Assembly (NCBI GenBank): GCA_913062655.1
Contig: CAJXXO010000013.1
Location: forward strand, 1 to 20,019
Direction: 5' to 3'
From: an uncultured Bacteroidota bacterium
Lineage (GTDB): Bacteria; Bacteroidota; Bacteroidia; Chitinophagales; S012-47
Length of the DNA: 20,019 nt
The notes under the pieces are model-generated. The model was not told the origin of the DNA. It worked only from the letters and a program-made list of their open reading frames with translations, and searched no databases. Positions 14,094 through 20,019 of this stretch are shown here, one piece after another. The position numbers and the translations under genes were made by a program. The first letter of the stretch is position 1. Each line of letters begins with the position of its first letter.

Positions 14094-14232
14094 CGTACTC
14101 CCCTCCTTATCGTGCCAGAGGCGGATGGGCTCTGGCCAAGGTAACTTACATGTTTCTACGGTATTCCCCTCCTTATCACGCCAAAGGCGGATCTACGGGG
14201 AATTCTTACATGTTTCTTCGGTATTCCCCTCC
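14094..14232 (-). repeat. Tandem repeat cluster that includes the icmF 3' end
   Basis: A 28-base segment occurs at 14205-14232, where on the minus strand it encodes the last residues of IcmF (GGEYRRNM and stop), and again at 14145-14172 with 27 of 28 bases identical, exactly 60 bases away. A linked block reading CCCCTCCTTATC then a GCC-rich hairpin and GGCGGAT occurs at 14159-14192 and, diverged, at 14094-14126. So there are three graded copies: the first inside the gene, the second complete, the third partial. The arrangement looks like local duplication of the gene end, or a small palindromic element inserted at or next to the stop codon. Confidence 0.7.
14163..14203. terminator. Hairpin directly after the icmF stop codon
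   Basis: ATTCCCC (14163-14169) pairs with GGGGAAT (14197-14203), and inside it CGCC (14179-14182) pairs with GGCG (14186-14189) around AAA. The outer stem ends three bases from the icmF stop. It could end or stabilise the icmF transcript, although no T-run follows on the minus strand. It is part of the repeat cluster and may be a REP-like unit. Confidence 0.4.
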
Positions 14233-17200
14233 GACCTCGAAGAGGGCCTGGGTGATCTGACCGAGCGAACAATGCTTGGTGGCCTCCATCAGTGCTTCGA
14301 AAATATTGCGATTCTGCAGGGCCGCTTCCTGGATTTCCGCCAGCCACCTGGCGCCCCGCTGCGCGTTGGCTTTGTGCAAATTATCGCGGGTAGCGATTTG
14401 TGCCTCCTTTTCTTCTTTGGTCGCTCGTATCACTTCGCCCGGCACCAGCGTAGGTGAACCCTTCTTATTCAGGAAAGTATTCACCCCCACTATAGGATAC
14501 TCGCCTGTATGTTTTAGCGTCTCGTAGTATAAGCTCTCCTCCTGGATCTTACCGCGCTGATACATCGTCTCCATCGCACCCAAAACACCGCCTCTTTCCG
14601 TAATGCGCTCAAACTCCATTAGCACTGCCTCCTCCACCAGGTCGGTCAACTCTTCAATGATGAAGCTCCCTTGCAATGGGTTCTCATTTTTAGCCAAGCC
14701 CAGCTCCTTATTGATGATCAGTTGAATCGCCATAGCCCTGCGCACACTCTCTTCGGTAGGCGTGGTGATGGCCTCATCATAAGCGTTGGTGTGTAGCGAA
14801 TTACAATTGTCGTAAATCGCGTACAAGGCCTGCAGGGTGGTTCGAATGTCATTGAAGTCGATCTCCTGTGCGTGTAAGCTGCGACCGCTGGTTTGGATGT
14901 GGTATTTCAGCATTTGGCTACGGGCATTGGCCCCATACTTTTCACGCATGGCCTTAGCCCAAATTCTGCGAGCTACGCGGCCAATGACGGCATATTCCGG
15001 ATCCACGCCATTGCTAAAGAAAAAGCTCAGGTTGGGGGCAAACTTATTGATATCCATACCCCGGCTGAGGTAGTACTCCACGTAGGTAAAGCCATTGGCC
15101 AGCGTAAAGGCCAATTGCGTAATCGGATTGGCACCAGCTTCGGCAATATGATAGCCGCTGATCGATACCGAGTAAAAATTACGCACCTGCTGATCGATGA
15201 AATACTGCTGGACATCGCCCATCATACGGAGGGCGAACTCTGTAGAGAAGATACAGGTGTTCTGTGCCTGGTCCTCCTTCAGAATATCCGCTTGCACGGT
15301 ACCCCTTACGACATTCAGCGTATCTGCCTTGATCTTTTCATACACCTCAGGCTCCAACACCTGATCACCGGTAAGGCCGAGCAGCATCAAACCCAGGCCG
15401 TCATTACCTTCCGGCAGATCGCCACGATACTTCGGGCGCGGCAGGTCATGGTCATCATACAATTCCTTCAGCTTAGCCTCCACCTTATCTTCCAGGCCCT
15501 GCTCCTTGATGTACACCTCACACTGCTGGTCGATGGCAGCGTTCATAAAGAACCCCAACAGCATTGGAGCTGGCCCATTAATGGTCATCGATACCGAAGT
15601 CTTGGGGTCGCACAGGTTGAAACCGGAATACAGTTTCTTGGCGTCATCCAGGCAGCAAATGGACACTCCGGAGTTACCGATCTTGCCATAGATATCAGGA
15701 CGGTGGTCTGGGTCGTTACCATACAGCGTTACAGAATCGAAGGCTGTGCTCAGCCGCTTGGCCGGCATGTCCAGGCTCACATAGTGAAAGCGCTTGTTGG
15801 TTCGCTCCGGGCCACCTTCTCCGGCAAACATACGGGTAGGGTCCTCTCCTTCCCGCTTGAAGGGGTAGATACCGGCTGTATAAGGAAACTCCCCCGGCAC
15901 ATTCTCCTCCAGGCTCCACCGGACGATATCACCCCAGCTCTTAAACCTGGGCAGAGCAATCTTTGGAATCTGGCTGTGTGACAGCGATTCGGTATGGGTT
16001 TGCACCCTGATTTCTTTATTTCGCACCTGGAATATATACTCCGGTGCCTTGTACCGTTCCACTTTGTGGGCCCACTGCTCGATGATTTCCCAGTGGTGCG
16101 GATTGAGATCCTTTCGCAACTGGTCAAACTCTGCCAACAAGAGACGAACCACCGCTTTCTTCTCATCCGGCAATGCCGCTTCCTCCAAATGGTCTGACCA
16201 GTGGCTCACTGCATCAAGGGGTAAGTCTACCCCGGATAGCGTCTGCAGACTGCCGGCCAATTGATACAATTTGTCCGCCACCCATGCCGACTTTTCAACC
16301 TGCTCATCGTAGTGGCGGTTATTTTCTGCGATCTCCGCCAGGTACCGCACCCGGTTGGGCGGTATGATGTATATCTTTTCACTCAGGCCACCGGAGATAT
16401 CGAAGTCAGACTTAAAGTCCGCCTTGGTGCGTTCTGCGATGGTGTCCATCAGTTTCCGGTAGAGCTCGTTGGTTCCGGGGTCATTAAACTGACTGGCAAT
16501 GGTGCCCACCACGGGTAGGTCCTCATCTTTGGCCTCCCACAATTGATGGTTGCGCTTGTATTGCTTTTTCACATCCCGAATGGCATCCAGCGCCCCCCGT
16601 TTGTCAAACTTGTTGATCGCCACCACATCGGCAAAATCGAGCATATCGATCTTTTCCAGTTGGGTAGCTGCGCCAAATTCAGGAGTCATGATGTAGAGGC
16701 TTACATCACTGTAATCCAAGATCTCGGTATCACTTTGGCCGATGCCGGATGTTTCGAGAATGATCAGATCGTAACCGGCTACCTTCAAAACATCAATAGC
16801 CTTATCAATATGTTTGGATAGAGCAAGATTGCTTTGCCGTGTGGCCAATGAGCGCATGTAGACCCTTTCGTTTTTGATGCTATTCATACGAATGCGGTCT
16901 CCCAATAAAGCCCCTCCAGTCTTTCGCTTGGAAGGGTCCACAGAAATAACGGCAATGGTCTTCTCCGGAAAATCGATCAAGTACCTGCGTACCAGTTCAT
17001 CTACCATAGAGCTTTTCCCCGCTCCACCGGTACCGGTGATGCCCAATACGGGCGTGGTAATGGTCTTCGCTTTGTCGGCTATGCCTTGCAATTCTTCCTG
17101 GTGCAGGTCGGGAAAGCTTTCTGCTGCTGTAATAATACGCGCGATCGCCTGTGGATCACGCTCCTGCAAGTGACTCACCTGGCCATTCAATTGATTGCCT

Positions 17201-17646
17201 AGCGGATAGTCACTTTGCTCTACCAAGTCGTTGATCATGCCCTGCAAGCCCAGTTGCCGTCCATCATCCGGGTGGTAAATGCGCGTGATGCCATATTCCT
17301 GCAATTCCTTGATTTCCTCAGGAAGAATGGTCCCGCCTCCGCCACCAAATATTTTGATGTGCCCAGCACCCTTTTCCTTCAGCAGATCGTGCATGTACTT
17401 GAAGTACTCCGTATGTCCACCTTGGTAGGAGGTCATCGCGATCGCCTGCGCATCCTCCTGAATGGCACAATTCACCACTTCCTCTACACTTCGGTCATGC
17501 CCCAGGTGAATGACCTCACAACCGGTAGATTGAATGATTCTCCGCATGATGTTGATGGCCGCATCATGGCCATCGAATAAGGATGCGGCTGTTACAATTC
17601 GTACTTTATTCTTCGGCTTATACGGTTGAACGGTAGCTGTGGACAT
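14206..17646 (-). CDS. icmF: Fused isobutyryl-CoA mutase IcmF (B12-dependent)
   Basis: This 1146-residue protein carries all parts of IcmF in order. The N-terminal cobalamin-binding domain has DGHDAAINI (Asp25, Gly26, His27, the lower axial ligand) and GGGGG (101-105). A MeaI-type G-protein chaperone has Walker A GTGGAGKSS (205-213), VDPSKRKTGGALLGDRIRM and NKFD (345-348). The mutase domain starts near residue 560. The enzyme interconverts isobutyryl-CoA and n-butyryl-CoA with adenosylcobalamin, and the G-domain guards cofactor loading. Specificity residues read Phe607 (MFAGEGG context) and Gln795 (AQNTCIF), the isobutyryl type; methylmalonyl-CoA mutases have Tyr and Arg there. The ATG at 17646 was chosen over one eight codons upstream because homologues start with a short polar tail. 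The last codons lie in the repeat cluster. Confidence 0.93.
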   Translation of the reverse strand: MSTATVQPYKPKNKVRIVTAASLFDGHDAAINIMRRIIQSTGCEVIHLGHDRSVEEVVNCAIQEDAQAIAMTSYQGGHTEYFKYMHDLLKEKGAGHIKIFGGGGGTILPEEIKELQEYGITRIYHPDDGRQLGLQGMINDLVEQSDYPLGNQLNGQVSHLQERDPQAIARIITAAESFPDLHQEELQGIADKAKTITTPVLGITGTGGAGKSSMVDELVRRYLIDFPEKTIAVISVDPSKRKTGGALLGDRIRMNSIKNERVYMRSLATRQSNLALSKHIDKAIDVLKVAGYDLIILETSGIGQSDTEILDYSDVSLYIMTPEFGAATQLEKIDMLDFADVVAINKFDKRGALDAIRDVKKQYKRNHQLWEAKDEDLPVVGTIASQFNDPGTNELYRKLMDTIAERTKADFKSDFDISGGLSEKIYIIPPNRVRYLAEIAENNRHYDEQVEKSAWVADKLYQLAGSLQTLSGVDLPLDAVSHWSDHLEEAALPDEKKAVVRLLLAEFDQLRKDLNPHHWEIIEQWAHKVERYKAPEYIFQVRNKEIRVQTHTESLSHSQIPKIALPRFKSWGDIVRWSLEENVPGEFPYTAGIYPFKREGEDPTRMFAGEGGPERTNKRFHYVSLDMPAKRLSTAFDSVTLYGNDPDHRPDIYGKIGNSGVSICCLDDAKKLYSGFNLCDPKTSVSMTINGPAPMLLGFFMNAAIDQQCEVYIKEQGLEDKVEAKLKELYDDHDLPRPKYRGDLPEGNDGLGLMLLGLTGDQVLEPEVYEKIKADTLNVVRGTVQADILKEDQAQNTCIFSTEFALRMMGDVQQYFIDQQVRNFYSVSISGYHIAEAGANPITQLAFTLANGFTYVEYYLSRGMDINKFAPNLSFFFSNGVDPEYAVIGRVARRIWAKAMREKYGANARSQMLKYHIQTSGRSLHAQEIDFNDIRTTLQALYAIYDNCNSLHTNAYDEAITTPTEESVRRAMAIQLIINKELGLAKNENPLQGSFIIEELTDLVEEAVLMEFERITERGGVLGAMETMYQRGKIQEESLYYETLKHTGEYPIVGVNTFLNKKGSPTLVPGEVIRATKEEKEAQIATRDNLHKANAQRGARWLAEIQEAALQNRNIFEALMEATKHCSLGQITQALFEVGGEYRRNM

Positions 17647-17693
17647 AGGCAAAAGGTTTAGCCGGAGCAAAAAATGTACCCCGAAAGGCGGTG

Positions 17694-17701
17694 CAAAAAT
17701 A
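17694..17701 (-). promoter_or_regulatory. Putative -7 box for icmF
   Basis: On the minus strand TATTTTTG (17701-17694) fits TAnnTTTG exactly and lies 48 bases upstream of the icmF start. No TTTG stands at the expected -33 distance, so the support is partial. Confidence 0.4.
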
Positions 17702-17747
17702 CAAAATCGGCCACCTATAGGCTATACCATGCAGGGGCAGAAAAGGT

Positions 17748-17760
17748 TCAGCGCTGCTGA
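17748..17760. promoter_or_regulatory. Palindrome in the icmF/transketolase divergent spacer
   Basis: TCAGC-GCT-GCTGA is a perfect inverted repeat with a 3-base centre in the 240-base divergent spacer (17647-17886). It sits about 50 bases upstream of the icmF -7 box and 70 bases upstream of the transketolase -7 box, so it could be an operator serving either. The rest of the spacer shows no open frame or RNA gene. Confidence 0.25.
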
Positions 17761-17827
17761 CTTGGCCGTATACTCCGGTTTTGCACAAAGGCGGAAAAAC
17801 GCTCCATGTCCTTTGGGTTGTAAGGTG

Positions 17828-17835
17828 TACTTTTG
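17828..17835 (+). promoter_or_regulatory. Putative -7 box for the transketolase gene
   Basis: TACTTTTG at 17828-17835 matches TAnnTTTG exactly, 51 bases before the start codon. The nearest upstream TTTG is only 12 bases away, shorter than the usual spacing. Confidence 0.4.
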
Positions 17836-17886
17836 CCCGTATTCTCCTACTGGTTTACTATTTTTAATCAAACGCTAAACCCAACT

Positions 17887-18732
17887 ATGGCAGATATCGG
17901 CCACCTCCAACGCATTGCTTCCCAAGTCAGAAGAGATATAGTCCGCATGACACATGGCGCCAAGTCGGGCCATCCGGGCGGCTCGCTTGGCTGTGTAGAA
18001 TATATGGTGTCTCTGTATTTTGACGTGATGGATATCCGTACCGACTTCTCCATGGATGGAAAGCAGGAAGACCTCTTTTTTCTGAGTAATGGTCACATTT
18101 CGCCTGTATGGTACAGCGTACTGGCGCGGAGAGGCCTATTTTCTGTTGACGAGCTCTCCACCTTTCGCAAGATTGACTCGCGCCTGCAAGGGCACCCGGC
18201 CACGGCAGAACATCTGCCCGGCATACGCATGGCTTCCGGATCGCTGGGGCAGGGGCTGTCGGTGGCTACCGGAGCCGCATTGACCAAACGCCTCAATGGA
18301 GATAAGCACCTTGTGTACAGCCTCCATGGCGATGGAGAGTTGCAGGAAGGACAAAACTGGGAAGCGGCCATGTTTGCCGCACACCACAAGGTGGACAATT
18401 TGATCGCTACGATAGACTGGAACGGGCAGCAGATTGATGGCCCCACAGACAAGGTGATGAATCTTGGCGACCTGGAGGCCAAATTTGCGGCTTTTGGCTG
18501 GAAAACTTTGGTTCTTGAAGATGGCAATCATATGCCTGAGGTACTCCGCACCCTGGAAACCGCCAAAACATATACCGGACAAGGACAACCCATCGTTATC
18601 TTGATGAAAGCCCATATGGGATATGGTGTTGACTTTATGGTAGATGACTATAAATGGCATGGTGTGCCGCCCAATGACGAGCAGCTCGCTGATGCCCTCT
18701 CCCAGTTGGAAGAGACCCTGGGCGACTATTAA
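17887..18732 (+). CDS. Transketolase, N-terminal subunit
   Basis: A 281-residue protein matching the N-terminal (thiamine diphosphate pyrophosphate-binding) half of transketolase. Visible motifs are AKSGHPGGSLGCVEYMVSLY (25-44), SNGHISPVWYSVLARRG (67-83), ASGSLGQGLSVATGAAL (116-132), and the diphosphate and magnesium motif GDGELQEGQNWEA (148-160) with DWN (177-179). It ends soon after GYGVDFMVDDYKWHGVPPND. Full transketolase is about 660 residues, so this is one of the two-gene forms in which the pyrimidine-binding half is a separate protein. That partner is not in the window: the next gene is a vWA protein. The complex moves two-carbon ketol units in the pentose phosphate pathway. The ATG at 17887 is preferred over an upstream ATG at 17833, which would add 18 residues with no homology. 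Confidence 0.9.
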   Translation: MADIGHLQRIASQVRRDIVRMTHGAKSGHPGGSLGCVEYMVSLYFDVMDIRTDFSMDGKQEDLFFLSNGHISPVWYSVLARRGLFSVDELSTFRKIDSRLQGHPATAEHLPGIRMASGSLGQGLSVATGAALTKRLNGDKHLVYSLHGDGELQEGQNWEAAMFAAHHKVDNLIATIDWNGQQIDGPTDKVMNLGDLEAKFAAFGWKTLVLEDGNHMPEVLRTLETAKTYTGQGQPIVILMKAHMGYGVDFMVDDYKWHGVPPNDEQLADALSQLEETLGDY

Positions 18733-18749
18733 CGGACTTTAATCAATCT

Positions 18750-20019
18750 ATGCCGCGCTGGCAGCACAAGTGGATGACCTCCCTGAGAAACTGGTTCCTG
18801 CTGGTTTTCATGGGCATCGCATTGCTGGGGCAAGCACAGGAAAAAACTACCCGCATTCTCTTCGTACTCGATGCCTCCGGCAGCATGGCCGGGAAGTGGG
18901 AGGGCATCGAAAAGTTTGCAATCGCAAAGCGGTTGCTCTTCGAAGCGATAGACAGTCTGGAAAAGTCGCCTACCCCAATTGAGTTTGGGCTACGCATGTT
19001 TGGCCACCAAAGTCACCGCAGCGCCAACGACTGCAAGGACTCCAAACTGGAAATCCCTTTTGCACCGGATAACGCCCAACGGATATACGCCAAATTGGCG
19101 GCTGTACAAAATCAGGGACAAACGCCCATTGCTTACAGCTTATTCGAAGCAGTGCAGGATTTTCCGGAAGATCCTTTTGCCAAAAATGCCATTGTTCTCA
19201 TCACCGATGGAATTGAGACCTGCGATGGCGACCCCTGTGCTGTGGCGCCCATATTGCAACAAAATAATATTGCGGTCCGCCCTTTTATTATAGGCCTGGG
19301 CCTGGGACAAGAGGGCGCCACCTATTTTGATTGTGTAGGCACCTATTATGATGCCGACAGTGAAAAAGACTTTGAAGAAGCCTTGAATGTGGTGATATCG
19401 CAGGCGGTTAACTCCACTACTGCACAGATCAATTTGCTTAACCAAGCCGGCAAGCCGACTGAAACCAATATCGAAGTCACCCTATACGACAACTACTCTC
19501 AATCGCTCGAACAGGTGTACGTGCATGCCCTGGGGTATTACGGCCGCATCGACACACTGTACCTAACCCCGGTGATCGACTACGATATGGTGGTGCACAC
19601 CGTACCGCCTACCCGGGTCAATGGGTTGGAGTTGGCCCCCGGCAAGCACAATATTATGCCTGCCGATGTGCCACAAGGCACCCTTACCTTGAAGATCGAT
19701 GGCTATTCTCGACTGGCGGAAGGCAACTGTATCATCCGCAAGGCCGGTGACAATGAAATTCTTGATGTACAACAACTCAACAGCCGCAAACGGCTGCTCA
19801 CCGGTTTTTATGATCTGGAAATCCTGACGCTACCCCCCATGTATGTAGAGAATGTAATGATACAGGCAGAAGAAGAGGAGGTCATTCTCATTCCTGAAGA
19901 AGGCAAGCTGAATGTTTTTGTGTCCCGCCCCGGGATAGCCTCCATCTATCAAGTAGATGATGGTCAGATGAAGATGATCTATGAAGAGTCGTATGTCAAC
20001 CGTCAAATGACCTTAGAAC
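18750..20019 (+). CDS. Secreted von Willebrand factor A domain protein (C-terminus beyond the window)
   Basis: The frame is open for 423 codons from the ATG at 18750 to the window edge. A signal sequence (SLRNWFLLVFMGIALLGQAQ, residues 11-30) precedes a vWA domain. Its metal-ion-dependent adhesion site is complete: DASGSM (Asp41, Ser43, Ser45), Thr125 in GQTP, and Asp153 in ITDGIETCDGDPC. Cys158, Cys163 and Cys95 could form disulfides. After the vWA domain (about 34-225) the protein continues with beta-rich, Ig- or carboxypeptidase-regulatory-like repeats such as IEVTLYDNYSQSLEQVYVHA and VPQGTLTLKIDGYSRL. Proteins with this YfbK/Ca-activated chloride channel-like layout act at the cell surface in adhesion or metal-dependent binding; the partner is unknown. 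An ATG at 18774 is an alternative start. It follows the transketolase gene after 17 bases, so they may be cotranscribed. Confidence 0.85.
   Translation, partial: MPRWQHKWMTSLRNWFLLVFMGIALLGQAQEKTTRILFVLDASGSMAGKWEGIEKFAIAKRLLFEAIDSLEKSPTPIEFGLRMFGHQSHRSANDCKDSKLEIPFAPDNAQRIYAKLAAVQNQGQTPIAYSLFEAVQDFPEDPFAKNAIVLITDGIETCDGDPCAVAPILQQNNIAVRPFIIGLGLGQEGATYFDCVGTYYDADSEKDFEEALNVVISQAVNSTTAQINLLNQAGKPTETNIEVTLYDNYSQSLEQVYVHALGYYGRIDTLYLTPVIDYDMVVHTVPPTRVNGLELAPGKHNIMPADVPQGTLTLKIDGYSRLAEGNCIIRKAGDNEILDVQQLNSRKRLLTGFYDLEILTLPPMYVENVMIQAEEEEVILIPEEGKLNVFVSRPGIASIYQVDDGQMKMIYEESYVNRQMTLE

Noticed and set aside
14071..14260. Short repeats after icmF considered as a CRISPR array
   Set aside because: There are only two good copies and one diverged copy, the first copy is coding sequence, spacer lengths differ (32 and about 40 bases) and no cas gene is present.
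14893..15981. A 362-codon open frame on the plus strand opposite icmF
   Set aside because: It lies wholly inside icmF, whose minus frame has unmistakable motifs throughout. The antisense translation has no recognisable domain or signal, and shorter antisense frames recur over the same gene, which points to a codon-bias shadow.

Overview
The window reads as chromosomal DNA of a Bacteroidota bacterium, perhaps a marine or environmental Saprospiria or Cytophagia type; the class is a guess. Supporting signs are several lipoprotein signal peptides with short linkers, LVIVD-repeat and outer-membrane beta-barrel proteins, a split transketolase, a DUF493 protein, a Pif1-type helicase with a C-terminal HTH_40 domain, a fused isobutyryl-CoA mutase, and several matches to the Bacteroidota -7 promoter box TAnnTTTG. 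Shine-Dalgarno sequences are mostly absent, as is usual there. I see no rRNA, tRNA, CRISPR array, transposase, phage gene or toxin-antitoxin pair.

Layout. 1-3.4 kb: a truncated secreted glutathione peroxidase (-), a GTDC1/QTMAN-like glycosyltransferase predicted to act on queuosine tRNA (+), an unrecognised lipoprotein (-), a prohibitin-like SPFH membrane protein (+) and a two-CBS protein (-). 3.5-6.2 kb: an outer-membrane barrel protein (-) divergent from an LVIVD beta-propeller lipoprotein (+), a bidirectional terminator, and a periplasmic thioredoxin-like protein (-). 6.3-9.9 kb: an M49-like zinc peptidase lipoprotein (+), then on the minus strand DUF493, a secreted hypothetical protein and the tRNA methyltransferase TrmN. 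10-13.9 kb: a serine hydrolase of the class C beta-lactamase fold (+), the Pif1/HTH_40 helicase (-) whose start codon abuts a long hairpin, and a small lipoprotein (-). 14-17.6 kb: a tandemly repeated, hairpin-forming segment overlapping the 3' end of icmF, and icmF itself (-). 17.9-20 kb: the N-terminal transketolase subunit (+) followed by a secreted von Willebrand A protein that runs off the window.

The genes look mainly like housekeeping and envelope functions, not one dedicated system. I found no convincing multi-gene novel system. The most interesting points are the bacterial QTMAN-like enzyme, the 60-bp duplication of the icmF 3' end with its hairpin, the hairpin abutting the helicase start codon, the M49-like enzyme with a pentapeptide zinc motif, and three convergent gene pairs that each overlap by exactly four bases at their stop codons.
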